From positions 1 to 60,534 of the forward strand of contig JALSQZ010000093.1 in the NCBI GenBank assembly GCA_026985055.1: DNA of 60,534 bases, written 5' to 3'. Under the pieces are notes generated by a model. That model ran no database searches. It saw nothing but the letters and a program-made list of their open reading frames with translations, and was not told where the DNA came from. This stretch comes from Sedimenticola sp. (GTDB lineage Bacteria > Pseudomonadota > Gammaproteobacteria > Chromatiales > Chromatiaceae). Position 1 is the stretch's first letter; each line of letters opens with the position of its first letter. Below, piece after piece: positions 50,595 to 60,368 of the stretch. Both the position numbers and the translations under genes were made by a program.

Positions 50595-53299
50595 CAGTGC
50601 GCCTCTTCCCAGTTGTCTCCAACACCCACATCAACCACCAGGGGCACTTTCAGCTCGGCGGCGCCTTCCATGATTTTGCGGATATTTTCAGTGACGGCTT
50701 GAAGCTGATCCTGCCTTACCTCAAACACCAGTTCATCGTGTACCTGCATGATCATGCGCACATCCGGCTGTTCATCCTGCAGCCAGGCATCCATGCGGAT
50801 CATGGCGCGCTTTATGATATCCGCGGCCGTACCCTGCATGGGTGCGTTGATGGCGGTGCGCTCGGCGGCGGCGCGGCGCATGCCGTTACGGGAATTGATT
50901 TCCGGCAGATACAGGCGCCGGCCAAACAGGGTCTCAACGAAACCATCCTCGTGAGCCTGCTCCCGGGTGCTGTCCATGAATTTCTTTACGCCGGGATAAC
51001 GATTGAAATACAGCTCCACATATTCCTGGGCTTCCTGCCGACCTATGCCCAGCTGCTTGGCCAGGCCAAAGGCGGACATGCCATAGATAAGACCGAAGTT
51101 GATCGCCTTGGCCCGACGGCGCGCCTCGCTATCCACGGATTCCGGGGATTCGAAACCAAATACCTCGGCCGCAGTGGCGCGATGGATGTCCAGTCCCTGG
51201 GCAAAAGCCTCCAGCAGTCCCTGGTCGCCGGAAAGGTGCGCCATGATACGCAGCTCGATCTGGGAATAGTCCGCCGCCAGCATGACGTATCCTGGTTCGG
51301 CGACGAAGGCCTTGCGAATGCGCCGGCCTTCTTCGGTGCGCACGGGAATGTTCTGCAGGTTGGGATCGGAGGAACTCAGGCGGCCGGTGGCAGCTACCGC
51401 CTGATGGTAGCTGGTGTGTACCCGCCCGGTCTCTGGGTTGACCATTTCCGGCAGCTTGTCCACATAGGTGGACTTGAGCTTGGCCAAACCGCGATGGTCG
51501 AGGATTACGGCTGGCAGTTCCTCTCCCTTGTCGGCAAGAATCTGCAATACTTCTTCTGATGTTGAAGGCGCACCCTTGGGCGTCTTTTTCACCACCTCCA
51601 TGCCCAGTTCTTCGAAAAAGACATGGCCAATTTGTTTGGGCGAACCCAGGTTGAAGCTGTGCCCGGCTATCTCATAGGCGCGCTGCTCCAGATCGTGCAG
51701 CTTTTGCGCCAGCTCTTCGCTCTGCCTGGCGAGCAAATCCGTATCGATGCGCACCCCGGTGCGTTCCATGCAGGAAAGCACCGGTACCAGAGGCATTTCG
51801 ATTTCCCGGAATACCCGGCAGGGACCTTCTTCCTTTTCCAGCCGGGGCCAGAGGGTCTCATGCAGGCGCAGGGTAATATCCGCATCTTCTGCTGCATACG
51901 GCCCCGCCTGCTCCAGGTCGATCTGGTTGAAAGTAAGCTGCCTGGCGCCCTTGCCGGCAATGTCGCTGAATGAAACCGTGTCATACCCGAGATATTTCTT
52001 CGCCAGGGAATCCATGTCATGACGGGTGGCAGTGGAATCGAGTACATAGGATTCAAGCATGGTATCGAATTCGATCCCCCGCAGGCGGATATCATATCGG
52101 GCCAGCACACTCATGTCGTATTTGAGATTCTGCCCCAAGAGCAACTGTTCCTCATCCTCGAGCAGAGGCTTGAGCTGCGCCAGCACCCAGTCCCGCGACA
52201 ACTGCCGCGGTGCCCCCGGGTAGTCATGAGCCACGGGCACATAGGCTGCTGCCCCGGATTTGACGGCAAAGGAAAGACCTACCAGTTCCGCTTGCATGTA
52301 ATCCAGACTGGTGGTCTCCGTATCGAAAGCAAACAACGGTGATTTTCGCAGTCGTTTCAGCCACTGGCTGAAGCTGTCCTTGTCCAGGACAAGATCATAT
52401 TCCCCCTGCAGGGCGGCTTCCCTTGCTTCCTCTTCCGTGCCGCTGTCTTCATCCAGGGTGGCCAACAAACGATTCGCCTCGATGCTTTGATACAACTCGC
52501 GCAGCCGTTGCACATCCGGCCTGGCAGGTTTCAGATCCTCGGGACCAAGATCCAGGGGCACGTCGGTCTTGATGGTGGTCAGTTGCCGGGACAGGGGCAA
52601 TTGATCCAGAAACGCCCGCAGGTTCTCGCCAATCTTGCCCTTGATCTCCCCGGCATGCGCCACCAGCTCATCCAGGGAGCCATATTGCGCCAGCCACTTG
52701 GCCGCCGTCTTTGGCCCGCATTTGGGTACCCCGGGGATGTTGTCGGACGCATCCCCCATGAGCGCCAGATAATCGATGATCTGCTCCGGCTTCACTCCGA
52801 ATTTTTCCTCCACGCCGGCCTTGTCCAGATAGCGGTTGCTCATGGTATCGATGAGACTGACATGATCATCCACCAGCTGCGCCATATCCTTGTCGCCGGT
52901 GGACACCAGGGCGCTCATGCCCTGCTCCGCCGCCTGACGGGTCAAGGTGCCGATGACATCGTCCGCCTCCACTCCGTCCACCACCAGCAGGGGCAAGCCC
53001 ATGGCCTGAACGATGTCATGCAGGCGTTCGATCTGCGCCTTGAGATCCTCCGGCGCCGGCGGGCGGTTGGCCTTGTACTTATCGTACAGATCGTCACGGA
53101 AGGTTTTTCCCGGCGCATCAAAAACCACCGCCATGTATTTGGGCTGATAATCATTGATAAGCTTGCGCAACATGTTCACCACCCCCACGATGGCGCCCGT
53201 GGGTTCTCCCCGGGAATTGGTCAAAGGTGGCAGGGCATGGTAGGCACGAAACAAATAGGAAGAGCCATCCACGAGGATGAGATCGGGTTTTTCAGACAT
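50594..53299 (-). CDS. polA: DNA polymerase I
   Basis: The 901-residue protein has all three domains. The 5' nuclease (1-290) shows DGSSYLFRAYHALPP and GDASDNIPGVP. The 3'-5' exonuclease keeps DTETTSLDYM, LLGQNLKYD and the YAAEDADITLRL aspartate, so proofreading appears intact. The polymerase has DYSQIELRIMAHLS, RRAKAINFGLIYGMS and QVHDELVFEV. A family 2 MITE-like repeat ends 39 bp upstream of its start. Confidence 0.97.
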   Translation of the reverse strand: MSEKPDLILVDGSSYLFRAYHALPPLTNSRGEPTGAIVGVVNMLRKLINDYQPKYMAVVFDAPGKTFRDDLYDKYKANRPPAPEDLKAQIERLHDIVQAMGLPLLVVDGVEADDVIGTLTRQAAEQGMSALVSTGDKDMAQLVDDHVSLIDTMSNRYLDKAGVEEKFGVKPEQIIDYLALMGDASDNIPGVPKCGPKTAAKWLAQYGSLDELVAHAGEIKGKIGENLRAFLDQLPLSRQLTTIKTDVPLDLGPEDLKPARPDVQRLRELYQSIEANRLLATLDEDSGTEEEAREAALQGEYDLVLDKDSFSQWLKRLRKSPLFAFDTETTSLDYMQAELVGLSFAVKSGAAAYVPVAHDYPGAPRQLSRDWVLAQLKPLLEDEEQLLLGQNLKYDMSVLARYDIRLRGIEFDTMLESYVLDSTATRHDMDSLAKKYLGYDTVSFSDIAGKGARQLTFNQIDLEQAGPYAAEDADITLRLHETLWPRLEKEEGPCRVFREIEMPLVPVLSCMERTGVRIDTDLLARQSEELAQKLHDLEQRAYEIAGHSFNLGSPKQIGHVFFEELGMEVVKKTPKGAPSTSEEVLQILADKGEELPAVILDHRGLAKLKSTYVDKLPEMVNPETGRVHTSYHQAVAATGRLSSSDPNLQNIPVRTEEGRRIRKAFVAEPGYVMLAADYSQIELRIMAHLSGDQGLLEAFAQGLDIHRATAAEVFGFESPESVDSEARRRAKAINFGLIYGMSAFGLAKQLGIGRQEAQEYVELYFNRYPGVKKFMDSTREQAHEDGFVETLFGRRLYLPEINSRNGMRRAAAERTAINAPMQGTAADIIKRAMIRMDAWLQDEQPDVRMIMQVHDELVFEVRQDQLQAVTENIRKIMEGAAELKVPLVVDVGVGDNWEEAH

Positions 53300-53337
53300 G
53301 GGGTCGCCGTGTGCATACAGAATTCATGAATGCAGTT

Positions 53338-53584
53338 TAACCCGCATGTTGCACCGGAATCCGGAATTTTCCCGGAGAGATTTTTGCCCAGATTGTTCGA
53401 ACGGACAAAAGCCGATGTCATTCATCGACTTGCAGGGCGTTCGGACAAGCTGGGTGAAAAGATCCCGGGAAAAACCGGATAGCATGACAGGTACAAACTG
53501 TATCCAGCATACTCGTCACAGCAACATGCTGTAATTCATCGTAAAAACCCACATTTTTCGCGTTCTGGTGCAATATTCGGGCTA
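53338..53584 (-). repeat. MITE-like element, family 2, copy D (247 bp)
   Basis: It fills most of the 377-bp gap between divergent polA and typA. It is the near-identical reverse complement of 19913-20160, with ends TAACCCGCATGTTGCACC and GGTGCAATATTCGGGCTA. No coding frame is evident. The remaining 92 bp before typA hold its promoter. Confidence 0.8.
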
Positions 53585-53676
53585 GCATCGGCAGGCCTGA
53601 TGCGAGAAAAATCCCGGTTGTGCATCAAACAGGCGTATAATCCGCCGCCTTCTCCTCTTTTTCCAAAAGTAATGTT

Positions 53677-55494
53677 GTGATTGAAAACCTTAGAAATATC
53701 GCCATCATCGCCCACGTCGATCATGGCAAGACCACCCTCGTCGATGAACTCCTGAAACAGTCCGGAACCCTTGGAGAGCGCTTCGGCGAGGTGGAGCGGG
53801 TGATGGACTCCAACGATCTGGAAAAAGAGCGGGGCATCACCATCCTGTCCAAGAACACAGCCATCAAATGGGGTGACTACCGTATCAATATCGTGGACAC
53901 CCCCGGACACGCCGATTTTGGCGGCGAGGTGGAGCGCGTACTGTCCATGGTGGATTCGGTGCTGTTGCTCGTGGATGCGGTGGAAGGGCCCATGCCCCAG
54001 ACCCGCTTCGTCACCCAGAAGGCTTTCGAGCATGGGCTCAAGCCCATCGTGGTGGTGAACAAGATCGACCGCGACGGCGCCCGACCCGACTGGGCCATCG
54101 ACCAGGTGTTCGACCTGTTCGACCGCCTTGGTGCGACCGACGAGCAACTGGATTTCCCCATCATCTACGCCTCGGCCATCAACGGCTATGCCTCTGACAG
54201 CAGTGATGTGCGCGAGGGTGACATGACGCCCTTGTTCCAGGTCATCGTGGACAACTGCCCGGCGCCCGACGTGGATCCCGACGGGCCTTTCCAGATGCAG
54301 ATCTCCAATCTGGATTACAGCAGCTATGTGGGGGCGATTGCCGTGGGCCGGATTACCCGGGGCAAGGTGCGACCCAACCAGCAGGTGATGGTACACAAGT
54401 ATGACGGCGAGGAGCACAAGGCCAAGATTGGCCTGGTGTATGGTTACATGGGCCTGCAACGCCATGAGGTCGATGAAGCTCGGGCCGGCGATATCATCGC
54501 CATCACCGGCATCGAAGCGCCGAATGTCTCCGATACCCTCTGTGATCCCGAGCATGTGGAGGCGCTGCCGCCGTTGACCGTGGACGAACCCACCGTGTCC
54601 ATGACCTTTCAGGTGAATACCTCGCCCTTTGCCGGCAAGGAAGGCAAGTACCTGACCTCCCGCCAGCTCAAGGAACGCCTGGAGCGCGAACTCATCGCCA
54701 ACGTGGCCCTGCGCGTGGAAGAGGGCACGGACCCGGAAAAGTTCAAGGTCTCCGGCCGGGGGGAGCTGCATTTGTCCATTCTGCTGGAGAACATGCGCCG
54801 GGAAGGCTTCGAGCTGGCGGTGTCCCGCCCTGAAGTCATCTTTCGCGAGATCGATGGCGAAGTCTGCGAACCCTACGAACAGCTCACCGTGGATGTGGAA
54901 GAACAGCACCAGGGTGCCATCATGGAAGCCCTGGGTGCGCGCAAGGGGCAGCTCAAGGACATGACCCCGGATGGCACCGGGCGGGTGCGTCTGGACTATA
55001 TCATTCCCTCACGCGGTCTGATCGGTTTCCAGACCGAGTTCATGACCAGCACCTCGGGCACCGGCCTCATGTATCATGTATTCGATCACTACGGCCCGGC
55101 CCAGCACGGCGGCATCGCGCCGCGCAGTAACGGTGTGCTCATTTCCAACAGCCAGGGCAAGGCTCTGGCCTATGCCCTGTTCAACCTTCAGGAGCGGGGC
55201 AAGCTGTTCGTGGAACATGCGCAGGATGTGTACGAAGGGCAGATCATCGGCCTGCATTCACGGGACAACGACCTGACCGTGAATCCCACCAAGGGCAAGC
55301 AGTTGACCAATATACGGGCTTCGGGAAAGGATGAATCCCTGATCCTGACGCCCCCGGTACAATTCAGCCTGGAGCAGGCGCTGGAGTTCATCGAGGACGA
55401 CGAACTGGTGGAAATCACCCCCAGCGCCATACGCCTGCGCAAGAAATTCCTCAAGGAACACGAGCGCAAGAAGGCGCGCCGCGAGCAGAATTGA
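53677..55494 (+). CDS. typA: Translational GTPase TypA/BipA
   Basis: The 605-residue GTPase assists 50S subunit assembly and translation under stress. G1 [11 protein letters not shown]2 near [13 protein letters not shown]3 [11 protein letters not shown] and G4 NKIDR are clear, followed by EF-G-like domains and the BipA-specific C-terminus. The start is GTG (53677), with no strong Shine-Dalgarno. It converges with a small gene one base away. Confidence 0.95.
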   Translation: MIENLRNIAIIAHVDHGKTTLVDELLKQSGTLGERFGEVERVMDSNDLEKERGITILSKNTAIKWGDYRINIVDTPGHADFGGEVERVLSMVDSVLLLVDAVEGPMPQTRFVTQKAFEHGLKPIVVVNKIDRDGARPDWAIDQVFDLFDRLGATDEQLDFPIIYASAINGYASDSSDVREGDMTPLFQVIVDNCPAPDVDPDGPFQMQISNLDYSSYVGAIAVGRITRGKVRPNQQVMVHKYDGEEHKAKIGLVYGYMGLQRHEVDEARAGDIIAITGIEAPNVSDTLCDPEHVEALPPLTVDEPTVSMTFQVNTSPFAGKEGKYLTSRQLKERLERELIANVALRVEEGTDPEKFKVSGRGELHLSILLENMRREGFELAVSRPEVIFREIDGEVCEPYEQLTVDVEEQHQGAIMEALGARKGQLKDMTPDGTGRVRLDYIIPSRGLIGFQTEFMTSTSGTGLMYHVFDHYGPAQHGGIAPRSNGVLISNSQGKALAYALFNLQERGKLFVEHAQDVYEGQIIGLHSRDNDLTVNPTKGKQLTNIRASGKDESLILTPPVQFSLEQALEFIEDDELVEITPSAIRLRKKFLKEHERKKARREQN

Positions 55495-55668
55495 TCAGGT
55501 AGCGGCCTGGCGCCGCCGGTCGCTGAACCAGTTTTTCACCGCAGTCGCCAGCATCCGGGTCAGCATCCATGCCAGACTGAGCATTCTTGGAAGCAGTAGC
55601 AGCGCGGATTTCCAGCGCGACTCCTGTTCGTCATTACCGTCGGCAGCTTTTGGAAAGGCAATGCACAT
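55495..55668 (-). CDS. Small amphipathic/membrane-type protein (57 aa)
   Basis: The ATG at 55668 (with GGAAAAACC before it) opens 57 codons: MCIAFPKAADGNDEQ, then a hydrophobic helix with basic residues (SALLLLPRMLSLAWMLTRML) and a charged end (NWFSDRRRQAAT). The frame ends one base after typA. No family is recognised, but codon use resembles neighbours. Confidence 0.5.
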   Translation of the reverse strand: MCIAFPKAADGNDEQESRWKSALLLLPRMLSLAWMLTRMLATAVKNWFSDRRRQAAT

Positions 55669-55716
55669 GGTTTTTCCGCATGGGTGGATTGGAACCAGAA
55701 ACAGTCTAGTCCCCGC

Positions 55717-55986
55717 TCAGGCTTCATTGCCATGATAAATGTCAGGCCGCAGGTCGGGTGGCATCTGCAAATAGTAACCTTCGTTCTGAAGTTGGCGCAT
55801 GACATTCTCCACATCCGCCCGGGCCAGCTTGCGCCGGGCGTCCAGATCAAGAGACATCACCCATACAGGCTTGCCAAAACGCGCCATGAGGGGTTCCGGT
55901 ACTGCCTCGAAGTTGTCTTCTTCCGCCAGGTAGAGATACATCTCATCTTTTTTGCTGCTTCTGTAGATCCAGCAGGACTGTTTCAT
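55717..55986 (-). CDS. YcgL domain-containing protein
   Basis: The 89-residue protein has the YcgL pattern: CWIYRSSKKDEMYLYLAEED, FEAVPEPLMARFGKP, MSLDLDARRKLARADVENVMRQL and GYYLQMPP. The family is small, cytoplasmic and of unknown function, typical of gammaproteobacteria. Genes for rnd and ycgL are often near each other, but not here. Confidence 0.9.
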   Translation of the reverse strand: MKQSCWIYRSSKKDEMYLYLAEEDNFEAVPEPLMARFGKPVWVMSLDLDARRKLARADVENVMRQLQNEGYYLQMPPDLRPDIYHGNEA

Positions 55987-56004
55987 TTGAGTTATATTTG
56001 AAAT

Positions 56005-56535
56005 ATGAAAAGGCTAGTTTATCTCATGGGTATCCTGTTGTGGCTGTCGGGTTGTGCATCCCGGCTGCCTCAATCCATTGAACAGGCGCCGGGCGAGTCC
56101 ATCGCCATCGCCCAGGTACAAAAAACTCCCCAGTCTTTCCTGGGCAAGGAAGTGCGCTGGGGTGGTGACATTCTTGAAGTCGCCAATACCGGGGATCATA
56201 CCGATGTACTGGTTCTGGGGCGGGAGTTGAGCAAAAAAGGCGAACCCGTGGTGGACGGCCAGGTGGACGCCCGCTTCATCGCCCGTTTTGCCGGCTTTCG
56301 TGAACCGGCGGTTTTCCCCCAGGACAAACGCCTCACGGTCAGCGGTGTGATCTCGGGGGTGGAGCAGCGCAAGGTGGGCGAATATTCCTACCCTTATCCC
56401 GTGGTGGAAGTGCGCGAGTCTCATTTATGGCCTGATCCCCGCCCGCGGGATGAGCATCGTTATTACTACGGACCCTATTATGGTTGGGGACCGTATTATC
56501 GTTATCCCTGGTGGGGCTACCCCTATTGGTGGTGA
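56005..56535 (+). CDS. Slp-family outer membrane lipoprotein
   Basis: The 176-residue protein has signal MKRLVYLMGILLWLSGC with lipobox LSGC. Slp features are QVQKTPQSFLGKEVRWGGDIL, FIARFAGFREPAVFPQDKRLTVSGVISG and YPYPVVEV. The tail is tyrosine/tryptophan-rich (YYYGPYYGWGPYYRYPWWGYPYWW-like pattern). Slp proteins are starvation- or stationary-phase-induced in E. coli. A paralogue follows 2 bp later. Confidence 0.9.
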   Translation: MKRLVYLMGILLWLSGCASRLPQSIEQAPGESIAIAQVQKTPQSFLGKEVRWGGDILEVANTGDHTDVLVLGRELSKKGEPVVDGQVDARFIARFAGFREPAVFPQDKRLTVSGVISGVEQRKVGEYSYPYPVVEVRESHLWPDPRPRDEHRYYYGPYYGWGPYYRYPWWGYPYWW

Positions 56536-56537
56536 AG

Positions 56538-57053
56538 ATGAAGTCCTTGTTTGCCTGCCTGAGTGTGGTTCTGTTGCTCAATGCCTGCACTACCACAGGA
56601 ACAACCAATATACCCGCGGTCACGCCCAAGAGCCTTTCCCTGAGTGTGGATCAGAGCGTCAAGGGACAGGATTTTACCTGGGGAGGCAGCGTGCTTTCGC
56701 TGAAGAACCTGAAGGATCGCTCCCTGCTGGAAGTCATGGCCTATCCGCTGGATTCCAATGGCCAGCCGGATGCCGGGGGTACGCCCCTGGGGCGTTTTCT
56801 GGCCGACTATCCCGGATTCCTCGAACCCAAAGAATTTTCCAGCGGCCAGTTGGTTACTGTTACCGGCCCCTTGCTTGGTTACAAGGACGGCAAGGTGGGA
56901 GAAGCCGATTATCGTTATCCTGCCCTGCAGGCGGATCAGATCAAACGCTGGGATGTCCAGCCGCGGCATCCTGACAACAAGCCCCGGGTCCATTTCGGTT
57001 TTGGCTTCGGCAGCGGCGGCTATAGAAATATCGGCATAGGGATCGGTTTTTGA
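56538..57053 (+). CDS. Second Slp-like lipoprotein
   Basis: The 171-residue product starts MKSLFACLSVVLLLNAC with lipobox LNAC. FTWGGSVLSLKNLKDRSLLEVMAYPL and RFLADYPGFLEPKEFSSGQLVTVTGPLLG are the same scaffold as the upstream Slp protein. The C-terminus is glycine-rich (FGFGFGSGGYRN). The pair looks like a tandem duplication with divergent tails. Confidence 0.88.
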   Translation: MKSLFACLSVVLLLNACTTTGTTNIPAVTPKSLSLSVDQSVKGQDFTWGGSVLSLKNLKDRSLLEVMAYPLDSNGQPDAGGTPLGRFLADYPGFLEPKEFSSGQLVTVTGPLLGYKDGKVGEADYRYPALQADQIKRWDVQPRHPDNKPRVHFGFGFGSGGYRNIGIGIGF

Positions 57054-57844
57054 GCATTCGTCTGTCGGGACTCTATCGTTATCCGGTCAAGTCATTGCGT
57101 GGCGAAAGCCTGGATACCATGACCATCGGGCCGCGGGGACCGGAATATGACCGGCACTGGATGCTGGTGAACGAAGCAGGCCGCTTCCTCACCCAGCGCG
57201 AATTTCCCCGTATGGCATTGGTGCGCCCGGAAATCCGGGAAACGGGCTTGCGGTTGCAGGCGCCGGGCATGTTCGAGCTCGATGTTCCGGCAGATTCAGA
57301 ACAAGAAATGTCGGTGCAGCTGTGGCGAGATAGCTGTACAGCCCGGGTGATGAATCCTGCAGCGGATCAATGGCTGAGCGATTTTCTCGGGGTTTCCTGT
57401 CGCTTGGTGTATCTGCCGGAAGAGCAGGTGCGACAGGTGGATCAGCAGTATGCAGCAGCCGAAGATCAGGTGGGCTTCGCCGATGGCTTCCCTTTTCTGC
57501 TTATTTCTCAAGCCTCCCTGGATGATCTGAACCAGCGCATGGGCCGGACCCTGCCCATGGAACGCTTCCGTCCCAACCTGGTGGTCGAAGGTTGTGAGGC
57601 CTATGCCGAAGATACCTGGAAGCGTATCCGCATCGGCGACATCGAATTTCGCGTGGTCAAGCCCTGTTCCCGCTGCGTCATCCCCACGGTGAACCCGCAA
57701 ACCGGCGAGCGCGAAGGCAACGAACCCCTGAAAACCCTCATGAGCTACCGCAAGGAAGGCAACAACGTGTATTTCGGCCAGAACCTGATCCACGATGCCC
57801 AGGGCGAGCTGCAAACCGGTGCGGCGGTGGAAATTCTCGAATGA
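57050..57844 (+). CDS. MOSC domain-containing protein
   Basis: The 264-residue protein has the MOSC N-terminal beta-barrel (LSGLYRYPVKSLRGES, RHWMLVNEAGRFLTQRE) and MOSC domain (FPFLLISQASLDDLN, RFRPNLVVEG and the KPCSRC cysteine). MOSC proteins bind molybdenum cofactor and handle sulfur or N-hydroxylated substrates. The TTG start overlaps the preceding stop, and the gene is coupled to the DUF1415 gene. Confidence 0.9.
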   Translation: MSIRLSGLYRYPVKSLRGESLDTMTIGPRGPEYDRHWMLVNEAGRFLTQREFPRMALVRPEIRETGLRLQAPGMFELDVPADSEQEMSVQLWRDSCTARVMNPAADQWLSDFLGVSCRLVYLPEEQVRQVDQQYAAAEDQVGFADGFPFLLISQASLDDLNQRMGRTLPMERFRPNLVVEGCEAYAEDTWKRIRIGDIEFRVVKPCSRCVIPTVNPQTGEREGNEPLKTLMSYRKEGNNVYFGQNLIHDAQGELQTGAAVEILE

Positions 57845-58383
57845 GCAAGGCCATCGGGCAAACCCGCTGCTGGGTAAGGGAGGTGGTGATCGGCCTGAAT
57901 CTGTGTCCCTTTGCGCGAGTGCCCTTCGAAGCCGGCACCATTCGTTACCAGACCTGCGAGGTCAGTGACGACGATGCCATCTACGCCGCCCTGATCGAGG
58001 AAATTGCCCTTTTTGCCCAGCTGCCCCCAGACCAGGCCGAAACCGCCCTGTTCATTGTTCCCGACGGCTTGCGGGACTTTGGCGACTACCTGGATGTTCT
58101 CGAAGACGCCCAGGCCGCCATCGAACAAGCCGGGCTGGATGACATGCTGCAACTGGCCAGTTTTCATCCCGAGTATTGTTTTGAAGGTCTGGATGCGGAT
58201 GACCCTGCCAACTATACCAACCGTTCCCCTTATCCCATGTTCCATCTCATCCGCCAGGATGGTCTCGCAGCAGCACTGGAGAGCTGGCCGGAGCCGGAAA
58301 GCATACCCCGGCGCAATATCGAACTGCTGCGGGAAATGGGGCTAAAAAAAGTGCAAAGCCTGCTGGATGGGTGTAGAAGCTAG
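57841..58383 (+). CDS. DUF1415 family protein
   Basis: The 180-residue protein shows WVREVVIGLNLCPFARVP, the LASFHPEYCFEG region and YTNRSPYPMFHLIR, as I recall for DUF1415. Cysteines in NLCPFA and YCFEG may bind a ligand. Function unknown. It overlaps the MOSC gene by ATGA. Confidence 0.85.
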   Translation: MSKAIGQTRCWVREVVIGLNLCPFARVPFEAGTIRYQTCEVSDDDAIYAALIEEIALFAQLPPDQAETALFIVPDGLRDFGDYLDVLEDAQAAIEQAGLDDMLQLASFHPEYCFEGLDADDPANYTNRSPYPMFHLIRQDGLAAALESWPEPESIPRRNIELLREMGLKKVQSLLDGCRS

Positions 58384-58600
58384 TTTGTGGGCTGAAACAG
58401 AACGCTCAATATCCACTGGAGACACATGGAAAAGGCTGGGGTGCTGTGGTAACGTTTGGAATAACAGGTGCTTGATGGGGGGTGTGTTCAAGGGAGCTGA
58501 CCTTGTTTCTGCGTGTCAAGAGTGAAATCGACCAGTTGCTTGAAGTGAAAATGTGACCAGCGCAGGGGGCCGAGTAAGAGTAAAGTAGTAGCGGGGTAGC

Positions 58601-58642
58601 TTTAAAGGGTACTGACCCCTTTACTCGCCTTTACTCGCCTTT
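58601..58642. repeat. Left inverted repeat of a possible cassette
   Basis: GGGTACTGACCCCTTT is followed by CTTTACTCGC-type tandem units. The reverse complement occurs at 59336-59380. The word GGGGTCAGTACCC recurs at 60353-60365. Confidence 0.7.
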
Positions 58643-58674
58643 TCTCCCAGGATCACCTTTAGGGACGATTAATA

Positions 58675-59334
58675 GTGATATTGAAAATGCGCAGAGCAAT
58701 TGAATGGTTTCGTGAAATTTGGTATTGGCTTTCTGAAGGAAAGGCAATATTTTTGGGTTTTCTTGTTCTGGCTGTTGCGCTGGCGATGGTTTTTTCTGTA
58801 TGGAAAAGCGAACAATCAATTCGAATAACAGGTTACATACTTCAACTGATAGGTATAGCAATCACCTTGAGAGGAATTTTATCTGTACGCGAGCATTTTG
58901 GACAACAGCCATTGCGAAAAATCTTCTTGATATGGATGAAAAGATTTCCAAGATGGAAACGAAAGCCAATAATGGGTTCGGGCGCTGTAGTCGCTAACCA
59001 ACCTACTGTTAGTGCTAGTGGTATAGTATGGAGCCCTGATGATCCAGAGTGGGAATTGGAAAAACGAGTGGAAAATATATTAAAAAATGTTGACTCTCTT
59101 AGCAAAAAACAAAGTGAATTGATTAGAGATGTAAATAGTCTTAAGGTTGGCCAGGATGAGCAAAGGAAACTCTTTGAAGATCGCACTGCACAATTGGAAA
59201 GAGGTATACGTTCAGATCTAGAGATATTGCATACTGGAGATGTATTGATTTCATTGGTTGGTGTGCTTTGGATGACCGCGGGGATATCTTTAAGTACCTT
59301 GTCGAAGGAGTTAAGTCGGTGGTTATATCAATAA
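58675..59334 (+). CDS. Membrane protein with coiled coil, inside inverted repeats
   Basis: The 219-residue product has two or three membrane helices (about 22-42, 48-70 and 193-210) and a coiled-coil middle (ENILKNVDSLSKKQSELIRDVNSLK). The GTG at 58675 follows AGGGAC; an ATG at 58687 is possible. Codon use is AT-rich compared with flanking genes, a sign of transfer. No family is recognised. Confidence 0.6.
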   Translation: MILKMRRAIEWFREIWYWLSEGKAIFLGFLVLAVALAMVFSVWKSEQSIRITGYILQLIGIAITLRGILSVREHFGQQPLRKIFLIWMKRFPRWKRKPIMGSGAVVANQPTVSASGIVWSPDDPEWELEKRVENILKNVDSLSKKQSELIRDVNSLKVGQDEQRKLFEDRTAQLERGIRSDLEILHTGDVLISLVGVLWMTAGISLSTLSKELSRWLYQ

Positions 59335-59335
59335 T

Positions 59336-59380
59336 GGCGAAAGGTGGCGAAAGGTGGCGAAAGGGGTCAGTACCCTTAAA
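59336..59380. repeat. Right inverted repeat with tandem GGCGAAAGGT
   Basis: Three units of GGCGAAAGGT lead into GGGGTCAGTACCCTTAAA. It is the mirror of 58601-58642 and begins just after the stop of the enclosed gene. Confidence 0.7.
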
Positions 59381-59429
59381 TGTTCTTTACTCTTTGCAAA
59401 ATATCACCCAGCGCGTATGGTGTGGCAAA

Positions 59430-59966
59430 TCACTCCGGCCAAATCAAGCCAAAATCCAGCTCGATAATGCAGAACCCCAGATCGAATGCCTGAGTTTCCG
59501 CCTCTGTATTCGCTTCCTCCACGTAGCCCGCATGATCCAGGCGGTAAATCTTTACGCTTTGTGTTTCCGGATCGACCAGACAATACCACTTGACGCCCTG
59601 TTGTTCATAGATGCGGAATTTGGTGGTCTGATCCTTTTTGGCGGTAGAGGGCGAAAGGATTTCCAGAATCAATACCGGAGCCTGGGTGATGAACTTGTTC
59701 TGTTCATCATGGCAAATGACCAGGTTGTCGGGTTGAACCACGGTGTCATCGCTGATGATCCAGTCCACCGCGATCAATGCCTGGCAGCGGGGGCAATCAT
59801 CCAGTGCTTCGTCGAGATAACGGGCGATTTTTTGGCTGACGCGCTGATGGGTGATGGTGGGCGATGGCGTCATGGCATGGGGAATGCCATCGATCAGTTC
59901 CCAGTCACCTTTCCACAGCACATAGTCGTCATAAGTGTAATGCGGCAATTCTTCCGGTTTGAGCAT
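59430..59966 (-). CDS. Uma2-family (DUF820) putative endonuclease
   Basis: The 178-residue protein has the Uma2 pattern: YTYDDYVLWKGDWELIDG, SPTITHQRVSQKIARYL, DWIISDDTVVQPDNLVI and PVLILEILSPSTAKKDQTTKF. The E...D...E/K positions match a PD-(D/E)xK fold. Known for cyanobacterial abundance; targets unknown. The start MLKPEELP has GGAGA upstream. Confidence 0.88.
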   Translation of the reverse strand: MLKPEELPHYTYDDYVLWKGDWELIDGIPHAMTPSPTITHQRVSQKIARYLDEALDDCPRCQALIAVDWIISDDTVVQPDNLVICHDEQNKFITQAPVLILEILSPSTAKKDQTTKFRIYEQQGVKWYCLVDPETQSVKIYRLDHAGYVEEANTEAETQAFDLGFCIIELDFGLIWPE

Positions 59967-60336
59967 GGTTTGTCTCCGCGATTTCATCAATCATCTTAGC
60001 ATGGGTTTCAGGGCATCTCGAAAAATCGAGAGGCCCGAGTGGGACTGGGATGTCCCATCATTTTCGATCACCACAAGTGATTGAAAATGTAAGCAAAGAA
60101 GAAATCGCATTTTCTTTTTTCGAGGTTCCCTTCAGATACCATCCCAGAAGGCAGAACCCCGTGCCTGCTCTGGAGCCTGTATCTCCCTTTTCTCCTGATT
60201 TCTATGAATGTGCCGGCCATTGTGCTATCCTGTTTGCCACCGAAGGTGCCGAGAGGGCTGCCCACCATTCAACCCGGCACCGGGCTCTCGTGCCGGGGCA
60301 GCGGCTAACGGGAACTCTGCTCACTCGCCATGCAGA
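59967..60336. other. Intergenic region with hairpin
   Basis: No gene is supported. A 13-bp imperfect inverted repeat (CATTTTCGATCAC/GTGATTGAAAATG at 60059-60071 and 60077-60089) is visible, as is CTCGAAAAATCGAG near 60018. A frame of 97 codons on the plus strand has no domain sense. Confidence 0.6.
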
Positions 60337-60368
60337 AGGATAAGGAGGATAAGGGGTCAGTACCCTTA
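60337..60368 (+). repeat. Third GGGGTCAGTACCCTTAA copy
   Basis: AAGGATAAGGAGGATAAGG tandem units precede GGGGTCAGTACCCTTAA, as in the repeat at 59336. Its final TTAA is shared with the first bases of the MITE-like element that follows. Confidence 0.65.

Noticed and set aside
53536..54909. 457-codon minus-strand frame
   Set aside because: It is antisense to typA, which is unambiguous.
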